A program made the position numbers and the translations under genes. Below are positions 5,094 to 12,230 of a stretch of 15,774 nucleotides of DNA, in pieces; the stretch's first letter is position 1; the number at the start of each line of letters is the position of its first letter. The stretch is from Treponema sp. (lineage in GTDB: Bacteria > Spirochaetota > Spirochaetia > Treponematales > Treponemataceae), in the NCBI GenBank assembly GCA_017622055.1, contig JAGARY010000143.1:1-15774 (forward strand), read 5' to 3'. The notes under the pieces were generated by a model. The model worked only from the letters and a program-made list of their open reading frames with translations. It was not told the DNA's origin and searched no databases.

Positions 5094-6275
5094 ATGGCTA
5101 AGGAGAAGTTTGAAAGAACTAAACCTCACATGAACGTTGGTACTATCGGTCACGTTGACCATGGTAAAACAACAACTTCAGCAGCTATCACAACATATTG
5201 TGGAAACAAATATGGTGATAAAGTTCTTAGATATGATGAAATCGATAATGCTCCTGAAGAAAAAGAACGTGGTATTACAATCAATACACGTCACCTTGAA
5301 TATCAGTCAGACAAACGTCACTATGCACACATCGACTGTCCAGGACATGCTGACTATATCAAAAACATGATTACAGGTGCTGCTCAAATGGACGGTGCTG
5401 TTCTTGTAGTAGCTGGTTCTGATGGTATTATGCCTCAAACTCGTGAACACCTTTTACTTGCTCGCCAAGTAGGTGTACCAAAAATCATCGTATTCTTGAA
5501 CAAAGTTGATATCGCTGACCCAGAACTTCTTGAATTAGTAGAAGAAGAAATGAGAGATACACTTGAAGAATATGGTTTCGAACGTGATACTCCAATCGTA
5601 AAAGGTTCTGCTTTCAAAGCATTAAACGAACCAACTCCAGAAAATACAGCTTGTATCGAAGAACTTCTTACAGCTATGGATACATGGTTTGATGATCCAG
5701 TTCGTGATGATCAAAAACCATTCTTGATGCCAATCGAAGATATCTTCACAATCTCAGGACGTGGTACTGTAGTAACAGGTAAAATTGAACGTGGTGTTGT
5801 AAACATGAACGACGCTGTTCAAATTGTTGGTATTCGCCCAACAGCTGATACAACTGTAACAGGTATCGAAATGTTCCAAAAAACACTTGATCAAGGTATG
5901 GCTGGTGATAACGTTGGTATCCTTCTTCGTGGTGTTGATAAAAAAGATGTTGTACGTGGACAAGTTTTGGCAAAACCAAACTCAATTACACCACACACAA
6001 AATTCGAAGCTCAACTTTACGTTCTTTCAAAAGAAGAAGGTGGACGTCACTCACCATTCTTCTCTGGATATCGTCCACAGTTCTACTTCAGAACTACAGA
6101 TATTACAGGAACTATTGATCTTGAAGCTGGAACAGACATGGTTAAACCTGGTGATAACGCAAAAGTTATTGGTACACTTATTCACCCAATCGCTATGGAC
6201 GAAGGTCTTAAATTAGCTATCCGTGAAGGTGGTCACACAATCGCTTCTGGTCAGGTAGTAAAAATTATTGAATAG
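5094..6275 (+). CDS. tuf: Elongation factor Tu
   Basis: EF-Tu is the cytosolic GTPase that delivers aminoacyl-tRNA to the ribosomal A site. All three domains are present in 393 residues. The GTP-binding motifs are intact: GHVDHGKT (19-26), the switch I region ending RGITIN (59-64), DCPGH with the catalytic His85 (81-85), NKVD (136-139) and GSAF. Domains II and III follow (FTISGRGTVVTG, RHSPFFSGYRPQFYFRTTDI and a C-terminal GGHTIASGQV). The phrase NTRHLEYQSD fits treponemal EF-Tu as I know it. AAGGAG (5082-5087) lies six bases before the ATG. The gene ends in a tandem stop, TAG TAA. It opens the S10-spc cluster, has its own long leader and is separated from rpsG by a terminator. Confidence 0.98.
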   Translation: MAKEKFERTKPHMNVGTIGHVDHGKTTTSAAITTYCGNKYGDKVLRYDEIDNAPEEKERGITINTRHLEYQSDKRHYAHIDCPGHADYIKNMITGAAQMDGAVLVVAGSDGIMPQTREHLLLARQVGVPKIIVFLNKVDIADPELLELVEEEMRDTLEEYGFERDTPIVKGSAFKALNEPTPENTACIEELLTAMDTWFDDPVRDDQKPFLMPIEDIFTISGRGTVVTGKIERGVVNMNDAVQIVGIRPTADTTVTGIEMFQKTLDQGMAGDNVGILLRGVDKKDVVRGQVLAKPNSITPHTKFEAQLYVLSKEEGGRHSPFFSGYRPQFYFRTTDITGTIDLEAGTDMVKPGDNAKVIGTLIHPIAMDEGLKLAIREGGHTIASGQVVKIIE

Positions 6276-6283
6276 TAATTGAT

Positions 6284-6327
6284 ATTGCTAGCAAGGGGAC
6301 TTGAAAAATTAGTCCTCTTGTGGCAAT
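6284..6327 (+). promoter_or_regulatory. Extended hairpin between tuf and rpsJ
   Basis: AAGGGGACT (6293-6301) pairs with AGTCCTCTT (6311-6319) with one G-U. The stem continues outward through an internal loop to ATTGC (6284-6288) with GCAAT (6323-6327). The Shine-Dalgarno GGAGGA of rpsJ (6329-6334) begins two bases after the structure. There is no T run, so it is not a typical terminator. It could be an RNA processing site, a stability element or a control site for the S10 genes. Confidence 0.55.
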
Positions 6328-6343
6328 TGGAGGAATTAAGCAA

Positions 6344-6652
6344 ATGGCTAATGGAAAAATCCGTGTTAAGCTTCGTGCATTTGACGTAGAATTGATTGAC
6401 CAGAGTGCTAAATCTATCGTGCAGACTGTTCAGAAAGCTGGTGCTAAGGTTTCAGGACCTATCCCACTTCCAACAAGAATTAACAAGGTAACAGTATTAC
6501 GTTCACCACACGTTAATAAAAAGTCACGCGAACAGTTTGAAATGCGCACACATAAACGTCTTATTGACATCATGAATCCTTCACAAGGTGTTATGGATTC
6601 TTTAATGAAACTTGAACTTCCTGCTGGTGTAGATGTAGTAATCACACAGTAG
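6344..6652 (+). CDS. rpsJ: 30S ribosomal protein S10
   Basis: S10 (102 residues) belongs to the 30S head and also serves in transcription antitermination as NusE, partnering NusB and NusG. The family pattern is clear: KIRVKLRAFDVELID near the N-terminus, SGPIPLPTR in the long loop, SPHVNKKSREQFEMRTHKRLIDI and a C-terminal LPAGVDVVI. The start at 6344 is chosen because S10 proteins begin with about this spacing before the first strand and GGAGGA lies nine bases upstream; an in-frame GTG at 6320 would sit inside the preceding hairpin. It stands 68 bases after tuf and 108 bases before rplC, the two widest gaps in the cluster. Confidence 0.96.
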   Translation: MANGKIRVKLRAFDVELIDQSAKSIVQTVQKAGAKVSGPIPLPTRINKVTVLRSPHVNKKSREQFEMRTHKRLIDIMNPSQGVMDSLMKLELPAGVDVVITQ

Positions 6653-6656
6653 AAAA

Positions 6657-6743
6657 AAAGTCCTTTTGGACTTTAATATCTTTGGTACGGTCCCTTTGGA
6701 TCTGGGATGGCGGCCTTAAAATGTTTGAACTTTTTATAAGTTC
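6657..6743 (+). promoter_or_regulatory. Hairpins in the rpsJ-rplC gap (possible weak terminator or leader)
   Basis: AAAGTCC (6657-6663) pairs perfectly with GGACTTT (6668-6674) around TTTT and is followed by the T-poor AATATCTTT, so at most a leaky terminator. TCCC (6691-6694) can pair with GGGA (6704-6707). GAACTT (6727-6732) pairs with AAGTTC (6738-6743) just before the rplC Shine-Dalgarno GGAG (6748-6751). Three hairpins in 108 bases stand out in an otherwise tightly packed cluster. Confidence 0.45.
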
Positions 6744-6760
6744 TATAGGAGAATATCAGA

Positions 6761-7378
6761 ATGAAAGGTCTGATTGCAAAAAAAGTTGGAATGACACAAG
6801 TTTTCGACGAAAGCGGCAACCTTACACCGGTTACTGTGATCCACGTTGAACCAAATGTTGTTATTGCCAAAAAAGCAAAGGAAAATTGCGGTTATGATGC
6901 AGTTGTTCTTGGTTTGGATGATATGAAAGCATCTAAAGCAAGCAAAGCTTATGCCGGACAATTTCCAGAAAACATCGCTCCAAAACGTCACTTAAAAGAA
7001 TTTAGAGATTTTGAAAAAGACGTAAACGTAGGTGATGTTGTTGGTCTTGAACTCTTTGAAGGCACACGTTTCTTAGATGTAACAGCTACATCTAAAGGTA
7101 AAGGCTTCCAAGGTGTTATGAAAAGATGGGGCTTCCATGGTGGACGTGCTACTCACGGTTCTAAATTCCATCGTGAAGCTGGTGGTACAGGAACTATCAA
7201 TCCACAGCATACTTTTAAGAATGTAAAAATGCCTGGTCGTATGGGATTCAGACGTGTTACAGTTCAGAATCTTAAAGTAGTAAAAGTTGATCCTGAATTA
7301 AATGTAATTTTAGTTCGCGGAGCTGTTCCAGGTAATAAAGACTGCACACTTATCGTGAAGTCCGCAGTAAAAAAATAG
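6761..7378 (+). CDS. rplC: 50S ribosomal protein L3
   Basis: L3 (205 residues) binds 23S rRNA early in 50S assembly and reaches with a long loop toward the peptidyl transferase centre. The N-terminal GLIAKKVGMTQVF and the loop with SKGKGFQGVMKRWGFHGG, THGSKFHREAGGTG and MPGRMG are typical. It ends in TAGGAG, where the stop overlaps the Shine-Dalgarno sequence of rplD ten bases ahead of the next ATG. It follows the hairpin-rich gap after rpsJ, so L3 may be the first gene under any control exerted there. Confidence 0.97.
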   Translation: MKGLIAKKVGMTQVFDESGNLTPVTVIHVEPNVVIAKKAKENCGYDAVVLGLDDMKASKASKAYAGQFPENIAPKRHLKEFRDFEKDVNVGDVVGLELFEGTRFLDVTATSKGKGFQGVMKRWGFHGGRATHGSKFHREAGGTGTINPQHTFKNVKMPGRMGFRRVTVQNLKVVKVDPELNVILVRGAVPGNKDCTLIVKSAVKK

Positions 7379-7388
7379 GAGATAGAAT

Positions 7389-8027
7389 ATGGAAAAGAAA
7401 GTATATTCAACTTCTGGTAAAGAACTGCGTACAATCACTTTAGATGATAAAGTATTCGGTCTTCCAGTAAATGACGACGTAATTTATTACGCAATTACAA
7501 ATGAATTAGCAAATAAACGTGTAGGTACAGCTTGTACAAAAACTCGTGCTGAAGTTCATGGTTCAAATAACAAACCATATAAACAAAAGGGTACAGGTAA
7601 CGCACGTCGTGGTGATAAAAAATCTCCAATTATGGTTGGTGGTGGTATCACATTTGGTCCTAAACCAAGAGACTTCAGTTATGCAATTCCTAAAAAAGAA
7701 AAAAGACTTGCTATGAAAACTATCTTGAGTGCACATGCTCAAGGTGATAGATTAACTGTAGTTGAAGATTTTACAATCGATAGCGGAAAAACAAAGGATT
7801 TAGTTGCAATTCTTAACAATTTTGCTAAAGATGAAAGAACAGTATTAATCTTGAAAGATGATGATGAAAAAATCAAACAAGCAGGAAGAAATATTCCTAA
7901 CTTGACATTCCTTTCTTACAATCGTCTTAACGCACATGATTTGTACTACGGAAGAAAAGTAATTGTTCTTGAAAGTGCAGTTGCTAATCTTTCTAAGTTT
8001 TATGATGAAGAAAAGGAGGCTAAATAA
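7389..8027 (+). CDS. rplD: 50S ribosomal protein L4
   Basis: L4 (212 residues) binds 23S rRNA domain I and lines the peptide exit tunnel with an extended loop. The loop core KPYKQKGTGNARRGDKKSP and the GGGITFGPKPRDF segment are conserved. In E. coli L4 is also the repressor of the S10 operon, acting on the leader RNA; whether it does so here is unknown, but candidate hairpins exist upstream at 6284-6327 and 6657-6743. Its stop TAA shares one base with the ATG of rplW. Confidence 0.97.
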   Translation: MEKKVYSTSGKELRTITLDDKVFGLPVNDDVIYYAITNELANKRVGTACTKTRAEVHGSNNKPYKQKGTGNARRGDKKSPIMVGGGITFGPKPRDFSYAIPKKEKRLAMKTILSAHAQGDRLTVVEDFTIDSGKTKDLVAILNNFAKDERTVLILKDDDEKIKQAGRNIPNLTFLSYNRLNAHDLYYGRKVIVLESAVANLSKFYDEEKEAK

Positions 8028-8311
8028 TGAATTACACAGATATTCTTATTGAGCCTGTTGTTTCAGAAAAAGCTAGTATGTTGCGTGAACAAAACAAATA
8101 TGTTTTTATTGTTCACCCAGATGCAACAAAAACTCAAATTAAAGAAGCTGTAAAACGCTTGTTTAATGTAAAAGTAGTTGATTGCACAACAATGAATGTG
8201 CTTGGAAAAATGAAACGACTTCGTGGTAAACCTGGTCGTACATCTTCTTACAAAAAAGCTATTGTACGTATCGCTGAAGGCGAAACAATTGCTGTTTTTG
8301 AAGGTGTATAA
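8027..8311 (+). CDS. rplW: 50S ribosomal protein L23
   Basis: L23 (94 residues) sits at the exit of the peptide tunnel and is the docking site for trigger factor and the signal recognition particle. The signature is seen in DILIEPVVSEKASMLRE, KYVFIVHPDATKTQIKEAV and the loop KMKRLRGKPGRTSSYKKAIV. The ATG overlaps the rplD stop (TAATG), with GGAGG inside the end of rplD, which points to translational coupling. A 30-base gap follows before rplB. Confidence 0.96.
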   Translation: MNYTDILIEPVVSEKASMLREQNKYVFIVHPDATKTQIKEAVKRLFNVKVVDCTTMNVLGKMKRLRGKPGRTSSYKKAIVRIAEGETIAVFEGV

Positions 8312-8341
8312 ATCCAGAATTTGATTAAGGGGATATAGAAA

Positions 8342-9166
8342 ATGGCTCTTAAAGTGTTTAAGCCAATTACAGCAGGTACACGTGGACGTGTAGACTTGCG
8401 TAGAGACGAACTGACAACTAATAGACCCGAAAAAACTTTAGTGTCAGGTCGTAAGTCTTGTGCTGGTCGCGGTGCAGGTGGACGTATTTCTGTACGTCAT
8501 CAAGGTGGCGGTCACAAAAGACGTTATCGTGATATAGATTTCAAACGTAATAAGCATGGAATTCCTGGAACAGTTAAATCAATTGAATATGATCCATTTA
8601 GAAGTGCTAATATTGCTTTGATTTATTATGCAGACGGTGATAAACGTTATATCATCGCTCCAAAAGGATTGCAAGTTGGACAAAAAATTATGTCTGGCGA
8701 AAACGCAACTCCAACTGTTGGAAATGCACTTCCTCTAAATGCAATTCCAGTAGGTTTTACAATTCATAACATTGAATTGACACTTGGTCAGGGTGGACAA
8801 TTAGTTCGTTCTGCAGGTGCAAGTGCTATGATTGCAGGTCGTGAAGGTGACTATGTTATCGTTCGCTTACCTTCAAGTGAAATGAGAAAAATTAACGGTA
8901 AATGTTATGCTACAATCGGTGTTGTAGGAAACGAAGAACACATGAATGTTAAGCTTGGTAAAGCTGGACATAAACGCTGGATGGGTGTTCGCCCAACAGT
9001 TCGTGGTATGGCAATGAACCCTGTTGATCACCCACTTGGTGGTGGTGAAGGTGCTGGTAAAGGACGTAACCCAGTTACTCCTTGGGGACAACCTTGTAAA
9101 GGTTACCAGACACGTAACAAAAGAAAAACTTCTAGCAAATTTATTGTTAGTCGTCGTAAGAAGTAG
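8342..9166 (+). CDS. rplB: 50S ribosomal protein L2
   Basis: L2 (274 residues) is a primary 23S rRNA binder that joins the subunits and supports peptidyl transferase activity. The N-terminal RNA-binding OB-like domain carries HQGGGHKRRYRDIDFKR (54-70) and the SH3-like domain follows. The C-terminal loop NPVDHPLGGGEGAGKG keeps His230, equivalent to the important E. coli His229, but has Leu232 where most bacteria have His, and a short insertion AGK after GGGEG. The protein ends with the usual basic tail. Confidence 0.97.
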   Translation: MALKVFKPITAGTRGRVDLRRDELTTNRPEKTLVSGRKSCAGRGAGGRISVRHQGGGHKRRYRDIDFKRNKHGIPGTVKSIEYDPFRSANIALIYYADGDKRYIIAPKGLQVGQKIMSGENATPTVGNALPLNAIPVGFTIHNIELTLGQGGQLVRSAGASAMIAGREGDYVIVRLPSSEMRKINGKCYATIGVVGNEEHMNVKLGKAGHKRWMGVRPTVRGMAMNPVDHPLGGGEGAGKGRNPVTPWGQPCKGYQTRNKRKTSSKFIVSRRKK

Positions 9167-9183
9167 GCGCAGAGGAGATAATC

Positions 9184-9465
9184 GTGTCAAGATCTGTTAA
9201 AAAAGGACCTTTCGTAGAAAAATCACTTTACAAAAAGGTTCAAGCAATGAATAAAGAAGCAGACAAGAAAATGATTAAAACATATTCTCGCTGCTCTACA
9301 ATAATCCCAGAAATGGTTGGAAATACTATTTCTGTTTATAATGGTAAATCATGGATTCCTGTGTACATTACAGAAAACTTGGTTGGACACAAACTCGGAG
9401 AGTTTGCACCAACTCGTACATATCGTGGCCATGGTTCAGATAAAACAGCCGGAAAAGGCAAATAA
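9184..9465 (+). CDS. rpsS: 30S ribosomal protein S19
   Basis: S19 (93 residues) forms a complex with S13 at the top of the 30S head near the A-site tRNA. The start is GTG at 9184, supported by AGAGGAG (9171-9177) and the canonical opening SRSVKKGPFVEKSL. The core STIIPEMVGNTISVYNGK and the end GHKLGEFAPTRTYRGH are typical. The stop is a tandem TAA TAG. It lies 17 bases after rplB and 16 before rplV. Confidence 0.96.
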   Translation: MSRSVKKGPFVEKSLYKKVQAMNKEADKKMIKTYSRCSTIIPEMVGNTISVYNGKSWIPVYITENLVGHKLGEFAPTRTYRGHGSDKTAGKGK

Positions 9466-9481
9466 TAGGTAGGTGGATATT

Positions 9482-9838
9482 ATGGCTGAAAAAAAAGGTT
9501 ATGTAGCCACTTCAAAATTCCTGATTGCATCACCAACTAAGGTTCGTCCAGTTGCTCATGTAATTAATCAGAAATCCTATACTGAAGCTATGGCAATTTT
9601 GGCTAATATGCCACAGAAGGGAGCTAGACTTATTAGTGCTACTCTTAAATCTGCTGCATCTAATGCGTTAAATTTAAATAGCAAATTGGATGAAGATATG
9701 CTTTACGTAAAAGAAATCAGAATTGATGAAGGTCCAAGACTAAAACGTGTTTGGTTCCGTGGACGTGGTCGTGCTGATCAACTCTTAAAACGTATGTGTC
9801 ATATTACCGTCATCGTTGACGAGAAGGCGGGGGAATAA
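9482..9838 (+). CDS. rplV: 50S ribosomal protein L22
   Basis: L22 (118 residues) touches all domains of 23S rRNA and its beta-hairpin lines the exit tunnel near the macrolide site. The family features KFLIASPTKVRPVAHVI near the N-terminus and IDEGPRLKRVWFRGRGRAD with LKRMCHITVIV at the C-terminus are present. The ATG at 9482 has AGGTGG five bases upstream; an in-frame GTG at 9473 overlaps that site and is not favoured. The rpsC start lies three bases after its stop. Confidence 0.95.
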   Translation: MAEKKGYVATSKFLIASPTKVRPVAHVINQKSYTEAMAILANMPQKGARLISATLKSAASNALNLNSKLDEDMLYVKEIRIDEGPRLKRVWFRGRGRADQLLKRMCHITVIVDEKAGE

Positions 9839-9841
9839 AAA

Positions 9842-10585
9842 GTGGGTCAGAAAGTTAATCCTATTGGTTTACGCCTTGGTGTAAACAAGACATGGCAATC
9901 ACGTTGGTATGCAGATCCACGTGAATATGCAGATTTAGTTTTGGAAGATATTAAAATCAGAAAAATGATTTCTGAACTTCCAGAATGCAAAAACGCTGAT
10001 ATTGCTGAAATCGAAATCATTCGTCATCCACAGCGTGTAACAATTGTAATTCACACAGCTCGTCCTGGTGTAATTATTGGTGTAAAGGGTGCATCTATTG
10101 AAAAAATAAGTGCAGATATTCAAAGCAAATTGACTAAGAAAGTTCAAATCAAAATCAAAGAAATTAAACGTGCTGATTTGAATGCAAATCTTATTGCTCA
10201 AAATATCGGTCGTCAGCTTGTAGGTCGTGGTTCATTCCGCAAGGCTATGAAACAAGCTGTAAATAACGCAATGCGCGCAGGTGCACAAGGTATTAAAGTT
10301 CGTTTGAGTGGTCGTCTTGGTGGGGCAGATATGTCTCGTTCAGAAGAACACAAAGAAGGACGTGTACCTCTTCATACACTTCGTGCAGATATCGACTATG
10401 GAACATACGCAGCTCTTACTACATACGGAAAAATCGGTATTAAAGTTTGGGTTTACAATGGTATGAACTATGGTGTTGAACATAACGAAGATGCTGGTCA
10501 GCTCGTTAAGAAACCTAGACGTCAACCACGTCAATCAGCTGAAAAGACTGGGGCTTCTGAACCTGCTAAAAAGGCAAGGAGTTAG
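9842..10585 (+). CDS. rpsC: 30S ribosomal protein S3
   Basis: S3 (247 residues) lies at the mRNA entry channel and, with S4 and S5, supports helicase activity. The start is GTG at 9842, preceded by a strong GGGGG tract inside the end of rplV. The opening GQKVNPIGLRLG is canonical. The KH domain holds the GxxG-type loop in RPGVIIGVKGASIEKI (about 76-91). The C-terminal domain shows RMSGRLGGADMSR-like residues (VRLSGRLGGADMSRSEEHKEGR) and is followed by a basic, low-complexity tail of about 30 residues. The rplP Shine-Dalgarno AGGAG lies just before its TAG stop. Confidence 0.97.
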   Translation: MGQKVNPIGLRLGVNKTWQSRWYADPREYADLVLEDIKIRKMISELPECKNADIAEIEIIRHPQRVTIVIHTARPGVIIGVKGASIEKISADIQSKLTKKVQIKIKEIKRADLNANLIAQNIGRQLVGRGSFRKAMKQAVNNAMRAGAQGIKVRLSGRLGGADMSRSEEHKEGRVPLHTLRADIDYGTYAALTTYGKIGIKVWVYNGMNYGVEHNEDAGQLVKKPRRQPRQSAEKTGASEPAKKARS

Positions 10586-10588
10586 TAT

Positions 10589-11008
10589 ATGCCACTTAGT
10601 CCTAAAAGAATAAAGCACCGTAAGGTGCAACGCGGTCGCGAAAAAGGTTTCGCTACACGCGATAACAATATTAATTTTGGTGAAATTGCTTTAGTTGCAA
10701 TGGAACCTACTTGGTTAGATGCTAGAGTTATCGAAGCTGCCCGTGTTGCTATCAACCGTAAGCTCGAAAGAAAAGGTAATGTTTGGATTCGTATTTTCCC
10801 AGACAAACCTATCTCTAAGAAACCAGCAGAAGTTCGTATGGGTAAGGGTAAAGGTGCTCCAGATCACTGGGCAGCAGTTATCAAACCTGGTATGATTTTG
10901 TTTGAAGTTGGTGGAGTTGACCTTGCTTTGGCTCACAGAGCTCTTGAATTAGCAAGTGATAAACTTCCAATCATTACTAAAATTGCTTATAAGCCAACAC
11001 GCGACTAG
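10589..11008 (+). CDS. rplP: 50S ribosomal protein L16
   Basis: L16 (139 residues) helps position the A-site tRNA and completes the 50S central protuberance region. The signature is complete: PLSPKRIKHRKVQRGR at the N-terminus, FGEIALVAMEPTWLDARVIEAAR, KPAEVRMGKGKGAPDHW and LAHRALELASDKLPI. The arginine in EVRMGKGKG corresponds to the site hydroxylated by YcfD in E. coli. The gene begins three bases after rpsC, and its TAG stop forms TAGGAG, the ribosome binding site of rpmC. Confidence 0.97.
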   Translation: MPLSPKRIKHRKVQRGREKGFATRDNNINFGEIALVAMEPTWLDARVIEAARVAINRKLERKGNVWIRIFPDKPISKKPAEVRMGKGKGAPDHWAAVIKPGMILFEVGGVDLALAHRALELASDKLPIITKIAYKPTRD

Positions 11009-11017
11009 GAGGATAAG

Positions 11018-11230
11018 ATGGCTGATTCAAAGAAAAAGAATGATAAAGAACTATCTTACAAAGAACTCGTAGCAAAACGTGATGAACTTAAGAAGGAATA
11101 CATGGATTTCCGTTTCAAAATGGTAATTTCTCATGTAGATAACCCAATGCAAAAACGTACAATGAGTCGCGAAATCGCACGTCTTAATACGTTTATTCAG
11201 CAGAAAGAATCTGCTGGTGAAAATAAGTAG
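11018..11230 (+). CDS. rpmC: 50S ribosomal protein L29
   Basis: L29 (70 residues) is a small two-helix protein near the tunnel exit, contacting L23. It has the expected helical pattern LSYKELVAKRDELKKEYMDFRFK and a second helix with MSREIARLNTFIQQKE. The N-terminus carries a lysine-rich extension (DSKKKNDKE) ahead of the first helix. It ends in TAG GAG, which is also the Shine-Dalgarno sequence of rpsQ. Confidence 0.94.
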   Translation: MADSKKKNDKELSYKELVAKRDELKKEYMDFRFKMVISHVDNPMQKRTMSREIARLNTFIQQKESAGENK

Positions 11231-11240
11231 GAGCTGAACC

Positions 11241-11516
11241 GTGGAAGATAAAACTGTTCAGACTGTAAAGACAGCTAAACGTTCATTTGTAGGTCTTGTA
11301 ACTAGTGAAAAAATGGATAAAACTATTGTAGTAACTATTGCAACTAAAAAAATGGATCGTCTTTACAAGAAATATGTTACTAGAACTAAGAAATACATGG
11401 CACATGATGAAAATAATGATGCTCATGTAGGTGATACAGTGCGTATCGTAGAATGCAGACCATTAAGCAAAAATAAATGCTGGCGTCTTGCAGAAATCGT
11501 TGAACGTGCTAAATAA
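11241..11516 (+). CDS. rpsQ: 30S ribosomal protein S17
   Basis: S17 (91 residues) is an OB-fold protein that binds the 5' domain of 16S rRNA early in assembly. The core FVGLVTSEKMDKTIVVTI, YKKYVTRTKKYMAHDE and GDTVRIVECRPLSKNKCWRL are diagnostic. The start is GTG at 11241, with GTAGGAG ten bases upstream overlapping the rpmC stop; no ATG lies at a suitable place. A short N-terminal extension (EDKTVQTVKTAK) precedes the fold. Confidence 0.95.
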   Translation: MEDKTVQTVKTAKRSFVGLVTSEKMDKTIVVTIATKKMDRLYKKYVTRTKKYMAHDENNDAHVGDTVRIVECRPLSKNKCWRLAEIVERAK

Positions 11517-11534
11517 GCGAGGAGTTAAAGAATT

Positions 11535-11903
11535 ATGATTCAGATGCAATCTTGTATGACAGTTGCTGATAACTCCGGAGCAAAAATTGCTCAGTGTATT
11601 AAAGTTATTGGCGGTTCACATCGCAGATATGCTGGTATTGGTGATATTGTAGTAGTAGCTATTAAAGATGCTATTCCAACATCAACTATTAAAAAAGGAA
11701 CAATTAAAAAAGCTGTAATTGTTCGCCAGGCAAAAGAATATCGTCGTCCAGATGGAACTTATATTCGTTTTGATGATAACGCTTGTGTTATTGTTGACGA
11801 AAATAAAAACCCAGTTGGAAAACGTATTTTTGGACCTGTAGCTCGTGAGCTTCGTGATATGGATTTTATGAAAATCATATCTTTGGCTCCAGAAGTTCTT
11901 TAA
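11535..11903 (+). CDS. rplN: 50S ribosomal protein L14
   Basis: L14 (122 residues, the standard length) lies at the subunit interface and contributes to intersubunit bridges; RsfS silences ribosomes through it. The sequence MIQMQSCMTVADNSGAK, the GTIKKAVIVRQAKEYRRPDG loop and the end FMKIISLAPEVL are textbook. Its stop and the following GGAG form TAAGGAG, the ribosome binding site of rplX. Confidence 0.97.
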   Translation: MIQMQSCMTVADNSGAKIAQCIKVIGGSHRRYAGIGDIVVVAIKDAIPTSTIKKGTIKKAVIVRQAKEYRRPDGTYIRFDDNACVIVDENKNPVGKRIFGPVARELRDMDFMKIISLAPEVL

Positions 11904-11915
11904 GGAGAAATGAAT

Positions 11916-12230
11916 ATGTTGACTAAATCAAAAATCCGCAAGAACGATACTGTACAGGTACTTGCTGGTAAAGATAAAGGAAAACGTGGAACAGTAGTTC
12001 GCGTTATCCTTAAAAAAGATGCAGTTATAGTATCAGGTGTTAACATTGTTAAAAAAGCAATGAAAAAGAAGAGTCAGCAAGATCAAGGCGGTATCGCTGA
12101 AATCGAAGCTCCTCTTAATATATCTAATGTTGCAATCGTATGTAAAAAATGCGGTCCAACAAAGATTGGTTACAAAATTGACGGCGACAAGAAAATTCGT
12201 GTTTGCCGTAAATGTGGAGATGCATTGTAA
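11916..12230 (+). CDS. rplX: 50S ribosomal protein L24 with a four-cysteine C-terminus
   Basis: L24 (104 residues) starts 50S assembly by binding the 5' end of 23S rRNA and lies near the tunnel exit. The KOW motif is visible in KNDTVQVLAGKDKGKRGTV (9-27). Residues Cys76, Cys79, Cys97 and Cys100 form two CxxC pairs that probably bind zinc, a form seen in many but not all bacterial L24 proteins. The ATG at 11916 is preferred over one at 11910 because AAGGAG (11902-11907) would be only two bases from the latter. Its TAA shares a base with the rplE ATG. Confidence 0.95.
   Translation: MLTKSKIRKNDTVQVLAGKDKGKRGTVVRVILKKDAVIVSGVNIVKKAMKKKSQQDQGGIAEIEAPLNISNVAIVCKKCGPTKIGYKIDGDKKIRVCRKCGDAL

Noticed and set aside
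5746..5985. Minus-strand frames opposite tuf and the ribosomal genes
   Set aside because: They are shadows of strongly biased coding sequence on the other strand, with no binding sites or recognisable products.
6320..6343. GTG start for rpsJ
   Set aside because: It lies in the preceding hairpin; the ATG at 6344 gives the normal S10 length and has a good binding site.
9473..9481. GTG start for rplV
   Set aside because: It falls inside the AGGTGG binding site of the ATG at 9482.
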